From Actinocorallia sp039871655 (lineage in GTDB: Bacteria; Actinomycetota; Actinomycetes; Streptosporangiales; Streptosporangiaceae), in the NCBI RefSeq assembly GCF_039871655.1, contig NZ_JBDPLZ010000003.1, positions 434,001 through 498,000 on the forward strand: DNA of 64,000 nucleotides. Reading direction: 5' to 3'. Positions 1-8,588 of this stretch are shown one piece after another. Both the position numbers and the translations under genes were made by a program. Every line of letters starts with the position of its first letter. The stretch's first letter is position 1. The notes under the pieces are model-generated. The model saw only the letters and a list, made by a program, of their open reading frames with translations. It was not told the origin of the DNA and made no database searches.

Positions 1-884
1 GCACCGAATCGGTGAGCAACTACGCCAAGGGCACCAGCGACCGGCCCCCGGTCGACGCCGGCACCGCCGCCGACTTCGGCTGGCACCACCCGGCCTTCGC
101 CGACGCCCGCGCCCGCACCGGCGCGGGCAAGTGGGACGACCCCCGCCAGGCCGGGGAGCTGCCCGACGTCTACATCGCGATGGGCCGCACCGCCGAGAAC
201 GTCGCCGGACTGCGCGGCGTCTCCCGCGCCGAGCAGGACGAGTTCGCGCTGCGCTCCCAGACCCTGGCCGCGCAGGCCATCGCGTCGGGCTTCTACGAGC
301 GCGACATCACCCCCGTCGAGCTGCCCGACGGCACCCTCGTCACCGCCGACGACTGCCCGCGGTCCTCCACCACCGCCGAGTCCCTGGCCGGGCTCAAGCC
401 GGTGTTCAGCGAGGACGGCACCGTCACCGCCGGCAACTGCTGCCCCCTCAACGACGGCGCCGCGGCTCTGGTGATCATGAGCGACACCAAGGCGGCCGAG
501 CTGGGGATCACCCCGCTGGCCCGGATCGTCTCCACCGGCGTGTCGGCGCTCTCCCCCGAGATCATGGGGCTCGGCCCGGTAGAGGCCTCCCGCCGCGCCC
601 TGGCCCGCGCCGGCCTGACCGTCTCCGACCTGGACCTGGTCGAGATCAACGAGGCGTTCGCCGCCCAGGTCGTCCCGTCCTACCAAGAACTGGGCGTCGA
701 CCTCGACAAGGTCAACGTGCACGGCGGCGCCATCGCCCTGGGCCACCCCTTCGGCCAGACCGGCGCCCGCCTGACCGGCACCCTGCTCAACGGCCTGCGC
801 GAGAAGGACGGCACCTTCGGTCTGGAGACCATGTGCGTCGGCGGCGGCCAGGGCATGGCCATGGTCGTGGAACGCCTCAGCTGA
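1..884 (+). CDS. Thiolase (acetyl-CoA acetyltransferase family), 5'-truncated by window edge
   Basis: This is the C-terminal three quarters of a thiolase, which condenses or cleaves acyl-CoA in fatty acid or butanoate metabolism in the cytosol. The reading frame is open to the window edge, so the GTG at 12 is probably internal. Family signatures are visible: NEAFAAQ, the HGGAIALGHPFGQTGAR loop with the catalytic His, and the C-terminal CVGGGQGMA loop with the second catalytic Cys. The N-terminal nucleophilic Cys lies outside the window. Full thiolases have about 390-400 residues; about 293 are seen. It converges on a GntR regulator that may control it, which is an inference. Confidence 0.93.
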   Translation, partial: TESVSNYAKGTSDRPPVDAGTAADFGWHHPAFADARARTGAGKWDDPRQAGELPDVYIAMGRTAENVAGLRGVSRAEQDEFALRSQTLAAQAIASGFYERDITPVELPDGTLVTADDCPRSSTTAESLAGLKPVFSEDGTVTAGNCCPLNDGAAALVIMSDTKAAELGITPLARIVSTGVSALSPEIMGLGPVEASRRALARAGLTVSDLDLVEINEAFAAQVVPSYQELGVDLDKVNVHGGAIALGHPFGQTGARLTGTLLNGLREKDGTFGLETMCVGGGQGMAMVVERLS

Positions 885-894
885 CCGCCCGGCC

Positions 895-943
895 GGGCCC
901 GGCCACCGGGCCCGGCCACCGGGCCCGGCCACCGGGCCCGGCC
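895..943. repeat. Four tandem copies of a 13-bp GC-rich unit
   Basis: Unit GGGCCCGGCCACC is repeated at 895, 908, 921 and 934, the last copy diverging at its end. Each unit contains the self-complementary core GGGCCC, so transcripts from either strand can fold. It fills the gap between two convergent genes and may act as a bidirectional terminator or simply be slippage-prone DNA. Confidence 0.7.
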
Positions 944-951
944 GCGCCTCG

Positions 952-1716
952 TCAGGGCAGGCGGCCCTTCAGGGAGTGGGAGGAGACCACGGCCTCGCCG
1001 GGGGCGAGCCCGTAGCGCATGGTGTTGTCCAGGTGCACCCGGGCGAACGCCTCGAGCTGCTCGGCCTCGCCCTGCTCGATCAGCCGCATGATGCGCTCGT
1101 GGGCGCGGATGCCGGTCTCGCGGCGCGCCACGTCGGGGAAGTCGCCCGCCTCCAGGGCCCGGGACGCCCAGGACCGCTCCTGGGAGGCCCACAGCGACTC
1201 CAGCGTCCCGGCGATGAGGATCAGGGTCTGGTTGCCGCACAGCTGGACCAGCGCCTCGTGGAACCGGCGGGTGATCCGGGTGAACTCCACCTCGTCGTCG
1301 ACGGCCTCGAGCGTCTGCTCGTGGATCAGCCGCAGTTGCGGCAGCACCTCGGTGGCCCGGTCCTCCCGCAGCGCGCACAGCGAGACGCAGACCGGCTCGA
1401 GCCGCTTGAGCGCCTCGCCCACGTCGGCGTAGGAGATCTGCTGGAACTGCATGACCAGGCCGATCATGTAGGCGGCGTTGGCGGCGGTCGGCACGTGCAC
1501 GACCGACCCGCCCTTGTTGCCGCGCTGCACCGTGATCAGCCCCTCGGCCTCCAGGATGCCCAGCGCCTCGCGCAGCGAGGGCCTGCTGACCTGGAACTCC
1601 CGCAGCAGCTCATCCTGGGCGGGCAGCTCGTCCCCGTCCCGCAGCGACCCGCTCAGGATGCGGTCCCGCAAGATGGCGGCGACCATCTCCGCCAGTCGCG
1701 GTTGCCTGAGCTGCAC
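952..1716 (-). CDS. GntR/FadR-subfamily transcriptional regulator
   Basis: A 254-residue regulator. A winged helix-turn-helix occupies about residues 8-75, including the LREFQVSRPSLREALGILE recognition segment, and is followed by an all-helical FCD effector-binding domain (about 95-230) with the conserved acidic/His positions of FadR-type proteins. Such proteins usually sense carboxylic acids or acyl-CoA. It is transcribed toward the thiolase gene. The ligand is unknown. Confidence 0.9.
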   Translation of the reverse strand: MQLRQPRLAEMVAAILRDRILSGSLRDGDELPAQDELLREFQVSRPSLREALGILEAEGLITVQRGNKGGSVVHVPTAANAAYMIGLVMQFQQISYADVGEALKRLEPVCVSLCALREDRATEVLPQLRLIHEQTLEAVDDEVEFTRITRRFHEALVQLCGNQTLILIAGTLESLWASQERSWASRALEAGDFPDVARRETGIRAHERIMRLIEQGEAEQLEAFARVHLDNTMRYGLAPGEAVVSSHSLKGRLP

Positions 1717-2012
1717 GGTCCACTCCCGGGGTGAGAACGTTCGACGGGACGGGGCTTTTCCGTGGGAGAGCCTGGAGCCGCACCCGGTGCGGCACCTTTG
1801 CTCGCCGTCACCGCCCCTATCCGATCGAAAGTATACTATGAATACTATCTTCTACAAGAAAGACCCGGCTGGGACGGCCCGTAGCCGCAGGCCCCACCGT
1901 ATTGGCGTTACATCCAGCGCTCTGGACGGCGTCCGGCTCCGCCGCGATACCGGCGGCGGTGACGGCCCGCAGGCCGAGGAATAGCGGAGTCCGGCCGCGG
2001 GTTGGCCCGGGC
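1717..2012. promoter_or_regulatory. Intergenic region with an AT-rich operator-like element
   Basis: This 296-bp gap separates the divergent GntR and PPOX genes. Its notable feature is an A+T island at 1829-1856. It holds the palindrome AGTATACT (1830-1837) and a direct repeat ATACTAT at 1833-1839 and 1842-1848, 9 bp apart. In such G+C-rich DNA it is a good candidate promoter/operator, perhaps for the GntR protein. The rest shows no coding signal. Confidence 0.4.
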
Positions 2013-2444
2013 ATGACCGCCACATCATTCGAACCGCGCGCGCTGCTCGCGGAAAGCAGGCTCGGCATCCTCGCGACGATCAAGTCCGACGGCCGTCCCC
2101 AGCTCTCTCCCGTCATGCCCTTCTACGACCAGGAGGCCGGCGTCATCTACGTTTCGATGACCGAGGGACGGGCCAAGACGGCGAACCTGCGCAGGGACCC
2201 GCGAGCCACGCTGGAGGTCACCAGCCCCGACGGCCTGGCGTGGGCCACCGCCGAGGGCACCGCGACCCTCATCGGGCCGGGAACCGACCCCCGCGGCCCC
2301 GAGGTCCAGGCACTCGTGGACTACTACCGCCTCGCAGCCGGAGAACACCCGGACTGGGACGAGTACCGGTCGGCGATGGTGTCCGACCGCCGGGTGCTCA
2401 TGACGATGACGGTCGACCACGTGTACGGCGCCGACATCCACTGA
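2013..2444 (+). CDS. PPOX-class F420/FMN-dependent flavoprotein (split-barrel)
   Basis: A 143-residue split beta-barrel protein of the pyridoxamine 5'-phosphate oxidase-like class. Residues near LGILATIKSDGRPQLSPVMP form the first strands, and the RAKTANLRRDPRATL segment is the typical cofactor-phosphate region. Actinobacterial members of this size usually use F420 or FMN to reduce small substrates. A longer in-frame start exists at 1902, but the ATG at 2013 places the domain at its normal N terminus. The substrate is unknown. Confidence 0.85.
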   Translation: MTATSFEPRALLAESRLGILATIKSDGRPQLSPVMPFYDQEAGVIYVSMTEGRAKTANLRRDPRATLEVTSPDGLAWATAEGTATLIGPGTDPRGPEVQALVDYYRLAAGEHPDWDEYRSAMVSDRRVLMTMTVDHVYGADIH

Positions 2445-2549
2445 CGGCACTCCGAAGAAGCCTCGCATGCCCCGCCGCCGGGCCGTCCTCTCGGGATGCG
2501 CCCGGCCCGGCGTTCACTGCGGCGGCTCGTCACCCGTCGTCGGGGCTTG

Positions 2550-3089
2550 TCAGTACATGTGGCTCGGCCATGTGTCAGGGTCGTCCGGATCCAGGACGCT
2601 GACGCCATCAGCCAGCCAGGGAAATGCGATCGCCAGTTCATGGCCGTCGACCTTCCATCGCAGCCCCACCCATCGCCCGGCATCCACTGCCAAGACGGCT
2701 GCGATGAACTCGGCGGGAGGCCGGTAACCGTGCGCGGCCACGTAGTGGACGATCAGGTTCGGTGCCGCGTAGACGACATCATGATGCCCGGGGATGCGGA
2801 TCTCCGAAGTTCCGAGGAGGGGTAGGCGCTGCGGCTCGTCGCAGAGATCGCATTCGTGTATCCCCAGGCGGGGGTTCACCTGCTGGATCGCTGTGATGTC
2901 CGCCAGGGTGCCGACCAGTTCTGCGGGCACCGGACCCATCTCGTAGGGATGTCCGCGCTCCAGCCATCCGACGTTGAGCCGCTTGTACACCGCGGGGAAC
3001 ACGAGACAGTACTCGGTCGGCACCGTCGGGTTATAGAAGAGATCGTCGCAGTCCAGGTAGAGGTACTCGGTGAGGTCATCGAAGTGCAC
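2550..3089 (-). CDS. Conserved actinobacterial hypothetical protein (DUF7919-like)
   Basis: A 179-residue soluble protein. It shows the pattern NVGWLERGHPYEMG, a Cx2C pair in HECDLCDEP, and a C-terminal IRIPGHHDVVYAAPNLIVHYV block; these recur in a family of actinobacterial unknown proteins recalled as DUF7919. The start is GTG at 3089, preceded on the minus strand by AAGGAA about 10 bp upstream. The open frame continues to 3770, but that part is an antisense/overlap artefact with the MarR gene. No function is proposed. Confidence 0.75.
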   Translation of the reverse strand: MHFDDLTEYLYLDCDDLFYNPTVPTEYCLVFPAVYKRLNVGWLERGHPYEMGPVPAELVGTLADITAIQQVNPRLGIHECDLCDEPQRLPLLGTSEIRIPGHHDVVYAAPNLIVHYVAAHGYRPPAEFIAAVLAVDAGRWVGLRWKVDGHELAIAFPWLADGVSVLDPDDPDTWPSHMY

Positions 3090-3145
3090 GGACGAATCTT
3101 TCCTTACCGCCCACCGAGTGGGAGAACGGATGGCAAAGGCCCGCG

Positions 3146-3625
3146 TCAGGCGTCGTGAGGCGGTTCTGCGGCGATCGCGTCGCGCACCGCGGTCAGGAAG
3201 CGTTCGACCGTGTGGAGTTCGGACGGGGTGAAGCCGTCGGAGGCCTCGACGATCCGGTTGATGAGAGGTCCGAAGAACGACCAGCCGAGGGCGACGGCGG
3301 CGTCGTCCACCTCCAGGAGCACACGACGGCGGTCGTCGGGGTCGGCGGCGCGCCGGACGAGGCCGAGCCGCACGAGCCGGTCGACCAGGGCGGTGACGGC
3401 GGACGACCCCATGGCGAGCCGGTCGCCGAGCCTGCCGGGGGTGGCCGTGATGCCGGCGCGTTCGGCGTCGAGCAGGTGGATCAGGGCGCGCAGGTCGGTG
3501 GGGTGCAGTCCGTGCAGCGTGGCGAAGCGGTCGCTGACGAGGCCGAGTTCGACCGTAACGGCGCGGAGCAGGTGCACCAGCGGCATCCGCGGGTCGTCGG
3601 CGGCGGGATGGTCGACTTCTCTCAC
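3146..3625 (-). CDS. MarR-family transcriptional regulator
   Basis: A 159-residue winged-helix protein. The DNA-binding domain (about residues 50-115) has the LGDRLAMGSSAVTALVDRLVRLGLV recognition helix region and a DPDDRR wing motif typical of MarR. It is divergent from the alpha/beta hydrolase gene and probably controls it and itself. The GTG start has no Shine-Dalgarno site; TATACT sits 6 bp upstream, so the mRNA is probably leaderless. Confidence 0.9.
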   Translation of the reverse strand: MREVDHPAADDPRMPLVHLLRAVTVELGLVSDRFATLHGLHPTDLRALIHLLDAERAGITATPGRLGDRLAMGSSAVTALVDRLVRLGLVRRAADPDDRRRVLLEVDDAAVALGWSFFGPLINRIVEASDGFTPSELHTVERFLTAVRDAIAAEPPHDA

Positions 3626-3659
3626 TCATCGAGTATATCGTTCGGTGAGATAAAGGAGG
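3620..3659. promoter_or_regulatory. Divergent promoter with inverted repeat (MarR operator candidate)
   Basis: TCTCAC (3620-3625) and GTGAGA (3645-3650) form an inverted repeat. It covers the MarR start codon and the space before the hydrolase Shine-Dalgarno AAAGGAGG (3652-3659). The minus-strand -10 hexamer TATACT is at 3637-3632. Binding here would repress both genes. Confidence 0.5.
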
Positions 3660-3665
3660 ATGGTT

Positions 3666-4505
3666 ATGACAGATGCGTTTTTCGCCGCCTATGAGGTGCT
3701 TCTGCGCAGGTGGCCCGCCGACGTGGAATCGTTCGACCTCCCCTCCCCCTACGGACGGACCCGAGTACACGCGTGCGGCCGGCGTGACGCTCCTCCGCTA
3801 CTGCTCATCCCGGGAGGCGGCTCCACGTCGACGGTCTGGTCCCTGATGGCCGAGCCGCTGGCCCGCTCACACCGGGTGTACGCGGTGGACCTGCTGGGCG
3901 ACGCCGGCCACAGCGTGGCGCAGGGCCGGCCGATGCGGACCGTCACGGACGCCATGAGCTGGCTCGACGCCGTCATCGACCGGCTCGAGGTGCCTGCGAC
4001 GCATGTGTGCGGCCACTCCTACGGAGGCTGGCTCGCGCTGGCCTACGCCATGCACGCACCGCACCGCGTGGACCGGCTCATACTGCTGGACCCCACTGAC
4101 TGCTTCGTCGGCATGAGCCCCCGGTACCTGCTGCGCGCGTTGCCTTCGCTGCTCATGCCCTCACCGGCGCGGGTCCGTTCTTTCCTGCGGTGGGAGACCG
4201 CCGGCTCGCCCGTCGACCAGGACTGGCTGGAAGTCGCGGCACTGGCGGCGCAATTGCCGCAGCCGCACATCGTGATGCCCAAGCGGCCCGACCCCGACGA
4301 CCTGCGGCGGGTCGCCGCGCCCGCGCTGGTCCTGCTCGCCGAGCGCAGCCGCTGCCACGACATCAGCAAGGTCGCCGCGGCCGCAAGCCAGTCGCTGCCC
4401 GCCGCGACGGTCGCCGTCGTCCCCGGCGCCTCGCATCACGGCATGCCGACCGGCGACCCGCATGGCCTCGCGCAGAGAATGCTGGACTTCCTGGCCAAAG
4501 GCTGA
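3666..4505 (+). CDS. Alpha/beta-fold hydrolase
   Basis: A 279-residue hydrolase. The oxyanion segment PGGGSTSTVW (about residue 50), the nucleophile elbow GHSYGGW (Ser near 118) and the C-terminal catalytic His in GASHHGMP form the alpha/beta-hydrolase triad framework. An ATG at 3660 directly abuts the Shine-Dalgarno AAAGGAGG, so ATG 3666 with 6-bp spacing is preferred. Likely an esterase or C-C hydrolase under the divergent MarR regulator. The substrate is unknown. Confidence 0.88.
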   Translation: MTDAFFAAYEVLLRRWPADVESFDLPSPYGRTRVHACGRRDAPPLLLIPGGGSTSTVWSLMAEPLARSHRVYAVDLLGDAGHSVAQGRPMRTVTDAMSWLDAVIDRLEVPATHVCGHSYGGWLALAYAMHAPHRVDRLILLDPTDCFVGMSPRYLLRALPSLLMPSPARVRSFLRWETAGSPVDQDWLEVAALAAQLPQPHIVMPKRPDPDDLRRVAAPALVLLAERSRCHDISKVAAAASQSLPAATVAVVPGASHHGMPTGDPHGLAQRMLDFLAKG

Positions 4506-4577
4506 ACGCGGACAGGCCCGCGAGGAAGATCGGAACGGCCGGTAGCGACAACCTGACGGCAACCCGACCCAGCGGAG

Positions 4578-5516
4578 TCAGCGCACGAGGACCAAGCGGC
4601 CCCGGAGCCCGCCCTCGGCGAGGCGGGCATGAGCGTGGGCGGCCTTGTCCAGGGGCAGGGTTTCGGCGACGCGGAGAGTGAGGTCGCCGGCGGCGGCGAG
4701 GGCGGAGAGCTCGGCGAGGCCGCGGGCATCGGCGTTGATCCAGATGCCGGCGACGCGCGTGGCGCGTAGCGGGACCGGGGCGGTGCCGCCGACGACGGAG
4801 GCGAACGCGCCGCGGTTGCGGACGGCCGGCAGGGCGCGGACGCCCAGGCCGGCGGCATCCAGGGCTCCGTCGACGCCGCCGGGGACGAGGGCGCGGACGG
4901 CGGCGGCGAGGTCCGGGGTCGTGCGCGGGACGAACCAGGTGGCGCCCAGGCCGCGGACCAGTCCCTCGTCGGCGGGGCCGGCGAGGGCGACGACGCGAAG
5001 GGAGCGCCGTGCCGCGAGTTCGGCGGCGAATCCGCCGACCCCGCCCGCCGCGCCCGTCACCAGGAGCGTGCCGCCGGGCGGCAGGCCGAGGAAGTCCAGG
5101 GCCTGCAGCGCGGTGAGCCCGTTCAACGGCAGCGTCGCGGCCCTTGCGGCGGTGACTCCGGCCGGGGCGGGCGCGACGGCCGCGGCGTCCAGCACGACCT
5201 GGTCGGCGTGGGTGCCGAGCGGCACGTCCAGCCGGTCGGACAGCCCGATGACGCGGTCGCCCGGACGGTACCCGGCGGTGCCGGGGCCGACGGCGTCGAT
5301 GACCCCGGCGACGTCCCAGCCGAGCCCGATGACGTCGCGTGCCTCCATCAGCCCGGCCTCGGCCAGCAGCCCGCCGCGCGTTACCAGGTCGACCGGGTTG
5401 ACGGCCGCCGCCTCCATCCTGATCCGTACCTGCCCCGGCCCCGGCTCGGGCGTCGCGACGTCCGCGATCTCGATGACCTCCGGCCCGCCGAACGAACGGA
5501 TGACGACGGCTCTCAT
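4578..5516 (-). CDS. MDR-family NADP-dependent quinone-oxidoreductase-like protein
   Basis: A 312-residue medium-chain dehydrogenase/reductase of the zinc-free quinone reductase type. It begins MRAVVIRSFGGPEVIEI, has the GroES-like domain to about residue 120, and a Rossmann segment LLVTGAAGGVGGFAAELA that binds NADPH. No catalytic or structural zinc cysteines are present. It is divergent from an HxlR regulator, a common pairing in which the reductase detoxifies quinones or enones sensed by HxlR. Confidence 0.9.
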   Translation of the reverse strand: MRAVVIRSFGGPEVIEIADVATPEPGPGQVRIRMEAAAVNPVDLVTRGGLLAEAGLMEARDVIGLGWDVAGVIDAVGPGTAGYRPGDRVIGLSDRLDVPLGTHADQVVLDAAAVAPAPAGVTAARAATLPLNGLTALQALDFLGLPPGGTLLVTGAAGGVGGFAAELAARRSLRVVALAGPADEGLVRGLGATWFVPRTTPDLAAAVRALVPGGVDGALDAAGLGVRALPAVRNRGAFASVVGGTAPVPLRATRVAGIWINADARGLAELSALAAAGDLTLRVAETLPLDKAAHAHARLAEGGLRGRLVLVR

Positions 5517-5561
5517 GTTCTGCCTCCTCGGTGAGTCGTTCTCGACACGGCCAACCTAGGA

Positions 5562-5572
5562 AGAGTTACTCT
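5562..5572. promoter_or_regulatory. Palindromic operator candidate AGAGT-T-ACTCT
   Basis: The perfect palindrome AGAGTTACTCT lies in an A+T-rich divergent promoter region (5517-5624) between the reductase and HxlR genes, which suits HxlR control of both. Confidence 0.45.
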
Positions 5573-5624
5573 CTTTTAGTAAGTAGGCACCTGAAAGTAT
5601 GTAACCCACCCGAAAGCGAGTGCT

Positions 5625-6026
5625 ATGGCGACGAAGACCGCCGCGCAGCGCCAGGCCGAGGCCCGTGCCGCCTATGACGCCTACCTGGCCGAGTGTCCCG
5701 CCCGTGCCCTTCTGGACCGCATCAGCGACAAATGGGTCAGTCTCCTGCTGAACGCCCTCGCCGACGGCCCCCAGCGCTACCGCGAGCTGGAACGCCGAGT
5801 CGCCAGCATCAGCCAGAAGATGCTCACCCAGACCCTCCGCAACCTGGAGCGCGACGGCCTGGTCACCCGGACCGTCACCCCGTCGGTCCCCGTCCGCGTC
5901 GACTACGCGCTCACCCCGCTCGGCCACAGCCTCGTCCCCGTCATGCAGGCCATCAAGACCTGGGCCGAGCACCACATGGACGAGGTCCTGGCCGCCCGGA
6001 CCGCCTACGACTCCCCCGAGCCTTAG
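5625..6026 (+). CDS. HxlR-family transcriptional regulator
   Basis: A 133-residue winged-helix regulator. CPARALLDRISDKWVSLLL at residues 25-43 is the HxlR signature with its single conserved Cys, and is followed by the YRELERRVASISQKMLTQTL helix-turn-helix and a wing. In this family the Cys often senses electrophiles such as quinones or aldehydes, which fits the divergent quinone-reductase-like gene. Confidence 0.93.
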   Translation: MATKTAAQRQAEARAAYDAYLAECPARALLDRISDKWVSLLLNALADGPQRYRELERRVASISQKMLTQTLRNLERDGLVTRTVTPSVPVRVDYALTPLGHSLVPVMQAIKTWAEHHMDEVLAARTAYDSPEP

Positions 6027-6181
6027 CCCTTCCTCCGCTCGACGCGGAGTGTCCACGTCACGTCCCCGGTGACGGTGACCTTCGGGACGGCGACCGCCGT
6101 GGCGTCCACGGGCCCCTCGAACGCCGTCGCGGCTCTCGCGCTCGAGATCCACGAAGAAGTTCTGATCCCCTGAGGGTTCAT
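6023..6181 (-). CDS. Possible 52-residue small protein, coupled by ATGA overlap
   Basis: The ATG at 6181 overlaps the upstream stop codon in the sequence ATGA. The C-terminal half (VPKVTVTGDVTWTLRVERRK) reads as beta strands with codon use like real genes here. It overlaps the HxlR stop by 4 bp. It may be a genuine coupled small ORF or the tail of a decayed gene. No family was recognised. Confidence 0.35.
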   Translation of the reverse strand: MNPQGIRTSSWISSARAATAFEGPVDATAVAVPKVTVTGDVTWTLRVERRKG

Positions 6182-6882
6182 TCCCCCGAGGGTTCCCGCC
6201 TGGTGCTCATGTCGGCGGTGACCTGCCGGGCCCGATCGAGGTTGTTGTGCAGCGCCTCCGCGAGTTCCGCGGCTCTGAGTAGGTGTCCTCGGGTGGTGCT
6301 GGCGGCCGAGGCGGGGTCGCCGGCGAACGGGCCGTGCCCGACCTCCAGCCGCCCCGCGGCTTTCTCCTCGGTGATGTGCCGCGCCAGCTGGTGGATCACC
6401 TGCTCCAGCCTCCTGGCGGCGGTCTTCAGCTCCCCCAGCAGCCCGTGCACGTCCGCGGGCTCCTCCACCCCGCCGCTTGCGGGCTGGGTCGCGTATGCCA
6501 GCACCCGCATGACCTCGGCCAGGTGCGCGGCGGCGTGGCGGGTGCTGTCGGGGGTGTGGGGGCCGTGCGGGTCCACCAGGTCCATCAGTCGGTTCCCTTC
6601 TTCCAGGCAGAGCCGCTCCAGCGGCTTCTCCAGGCCGGGCCGGGCCGTCTCGGCTTCCACGGCGACCTTCTCCTTACGGAGTCGGCCGTCCGGGGTGTAG
6701 TGGTCGGGCGGCCGCCGCGGGATCTCCTCCAGGTGGGCGTTGACCTGGCCGGCGTCGAGCGGCTGGGTGACGGCGAACGCCAGCACGCGGGGTCCGCTCG
6801 AGGCCGCAGATCCCACGCACCCACACATCACGGGCGTCGTCCCACATGCCAGGAGAGCGCAACCAGGGGCCGGTTCTGTCAC
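6178..6882 (-). CDS. Hypothetical helical protein of unknown function
   Basis: About 234 residues from GTG 6882, whose GTGA overlaps the stop of a short upstream ORF. The body is rich in charged helices (about residues 65-225). It contains an internal similarity between PRVLAFAVTQP near residue 32 and MRVLAYATQP near 125, hinting at an old duplication. There is a Cys-rich N-terminal stretch (CALLACG, MCGC), and the true start could be later. No known domain was recognised. Confidence 0.5.
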   Translation of the reverse strand: MTEPAPGCALLACGTTPVMCGCVGSAASSGPRVLAFAVTQPLDAGQVNAHLEEIPRRPPDHYTPDGRLRKEKVAVEAETARPGLEKPLERLCLEEGNRLMDLVDPHGPHTPDSTRHAAAHLAEVMRVLAYATQPASGGVEEPADVHGLLGELKTAARRLEQVIHQLARHITEEKAAGRLEVGHGPFAGDPASAASTTRGHLLRAAELAEALHNNLDRARQVTADMSTRREPSGE

Positions 6883-6932
6883 AGGCCCGCGCCGATAAAC
6901 ACGCCGGTCTCGGTGTCCAGCTCGAACGTCAC
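6879..6932 (-). other. 17-codon ORF or remnant coupled to the next gene by GTGA
   Basis: The frame reads VTFELDTETGVFIGAGL and then stops; the phrase resembles the end of a conserved beta-strand protein. Its stop overlaps the next start as GTGA, and the frame stays open upstream into the preceding gene's end. It is most likely the 3' remnant of a truncated gene, or a coupling peptide. Confidence 0.3.
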
Positions 6933-6964
6933 CCGCCGTTCCTGGACGGAGGGCCGGAAAGACG

Positions 6965-8026
6965 TCAGGAGAACCGGACCTCGCGGAGCGCCTCGCGTGC
7001 CACGTGCGCCATTTCCTCAACGGGGTTCCCGGTGGGCCCGTCGACACGGTACGTGATCATGGCGATGACGTTGTTCTCCCGGGCCAGGAACCGTACCGGC
7101 CGCCACTCGGCCCCGACCCGCTCGTCGGTCTTGCAGGACTCGTCGCCAATTTCCATGAACGACGACCAGCAGACGCCGTCCTGTCTCAGAGCGAGGTCGG
7201 CATAACGTTCGCGGGCTCTTTCCACCGAGCCGTCCCCGTCGACGAAGCCTGGTTCCTCCAGCATCAAACGGACGGCCAGGCTGCGGTCGTCGGTGTCCCA
7301 GCGGCATGAGCGGTCCCTGCCCGACGCGTCCGTCCGCTTGCGGGGTTCGGCGCCGGGCACGAGCCGGACCGCGGTGCTCCGATCGACGACGGAGCACGCG
7401 TCAGGGAGGCTGGAGGCCTCCTGCTCGCCCGGCCACCAGGCCTGCTCCCACGGGCTCGTCGCGAGGAACATGGTGAGCGGCTGTGCCACCACGCCGGCCG
7501 CCGCGGCGATCAGAAGGATCTTCATGAGCCGGGCGTTGGCGGAGACGGGGCGGGCGGACACACGTTCCCGGTGCTCCCCGGCCCGGGCGTAGATCGGCTC
7601 GAGCCTGCCCGCCAGTTCCTCCTCGGTGGTGCGGATCCCGGCGATAGGCGCCGGAAGGACGACCGATCGGCCTTCCTTCGGCCGCAACATGGTCCAGTAG
7701 CCCGCCCAGCCCAGCGGCGCGGACGCGAAGAAGATCTGATCGATCTCCTCCCAGGCGAACTGCTGCTGGGACCTGCCGAGCCGTCTGGTCACCCCGCCCG
7801 CGTCGACCCGGGTACTCCCCAGGTAGGACGGCAGCGCCAGCGCCGACACCCCGAAGAGCACCGCCCACAGCAGAATCGCGGAGTCGACCCTGCCCGCGCC
7901 ACGCACCCCGATCGTGGCGAGGCCCAGGCCGAGCACCAGCGAGCCGCAGACCACGAACACGGACATCCACACGAGGAACCGTCTGCGCGAGGGTCGCAGA
8001 AGGAGTGGATCATCCGTCTCGTTCAC
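6965..8026 (-). CDS. Membrane protein with PH-like domain and extracytoplasmic tail
   Basis: A 353-residue protein. Two transmembrane helices lie at about residues 17-38 and 48-64, followed by a cytoplasmic bacterial PH-like domain (VDAGGVTRRLGRSQQQFAWEEIDQIFF, about 70-150). A third helix (about 165-190) leads to an outer tail of about 160 residues with four cysteines, similar in style to DUF3558-like sensor or lipoprotein tails (SLPDACSVVD...CRWD). Function unknown; a cell-envelope role is an inference. Confidence 0.7.
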   Translation of the reverse strand: MNETDDPLLLRPSRRRFLVWMSVFVVCGSLVLGLGLATIGVRGAGRVDSAILLWAVLFGVSALALPSYLGSTRVDAGGVTRRLGRSQQQFAWEEIDQIFFASAPLGWAGYWTMLRPKEGRSVVLPAPIAGIRTTEEELAGRLEPIYARAGEHRERVSARPVSANARLMKILLIAAAAGVVAQPLTMFLATSPWEQAWWPGEQEASSLPDACSVVDRSTAVRLVPGAEPRKRTDASGRDRSCRWDTDDRSLAVRLMLEEPGFVDGDGSVERARERYADLALRQDGVCWSSFMEIGDESCKTDERVGAEWRPVRFLARENNVIAMITYRVDGPTGNPVEEMAHVAREALREVRFS

Positions 8027-8153
8027 GGAGATACCCTAGCCAAGCCCTCATTTCCGAGATCATCCGAGTTCGGTGAACTACGGCGCGCCACCGTCCACCT
8101 GACCGCCGGACAGCCCGGCGATGGCGGGCGGGAAGGCCGCCCGTGGGAGGCCG

Positions 8154-8528
8154 TTATGCGGTGGATCTGTTCTGTTCCAACTCCAGTGCCTGCTTCAGCC
8201 AGCCGGTGAACAGTTCGGGGGCGATGTCGGCCGCGGTGCGGAGTTTCACGCCGGCCATCTCCCGTGCGCCCGCACTGAGCCGTCCCGACGGATCCGTGAT
8301 CGACTGGCCGCGCCAGAAACCGAAGGCCACATGTCCCGGGTACGCCTTGAAATAGCAGACCGGTGACTTGCCCGGGGCCGGCCCCAGGCTCCACACGGGG
8401 TGGCCATGCCAGAGCGCGCCGGTCCCGGGGAGGACCGCTTCGATCAGCGGCAGCAGTCTGCCGGTGATCTCACGCTGGGCCTCGGGCAGGGAGTCGAGGT
8501 ACTCGTCCATGGTGGTGAACTTGGCCAT
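8154..8528 (-). CDS. DUF1801 domain protein
   Basis: A 124-residue protein with the DUF1801 layout: FTTMDEYLDSLPEAQREIT at the N terminus, a VWSLGP...CYFKAYPGHVAFGFWRG core and the KLRTAADI segment. The family is related to YdhG/iron-chaperone-like folds and mostly lacks defined function. It stands alone upstream of the ABC transporter genes. Confidence 0.85.
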   Translation of the reverse strand: MAKFTTMDEYLDSLPEAQREITGRLLPLIEAVLPGTGALWHGHPVWSLGPAPGKSPVCYFKAYPGHVAFGFWRGQSITDPSGRLSAGAREMAGVKLRTAADIAPELFTGWLKQALELEQNRSTA

Positions 8529-8588
8529 GTTGGAATCCTTTCGCCGGTCCTGCCCGTACGTCGCCTCAGTGATGTGACAGGGAACGCC

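Noticed and set aside
2550..3770. A 406-residue minus-strand ORF
   Set aside because: Only the last 179 residues look coding; the first part overlaps the MarR gene in another frame and is Arg/Pro-rich shadow sequence.
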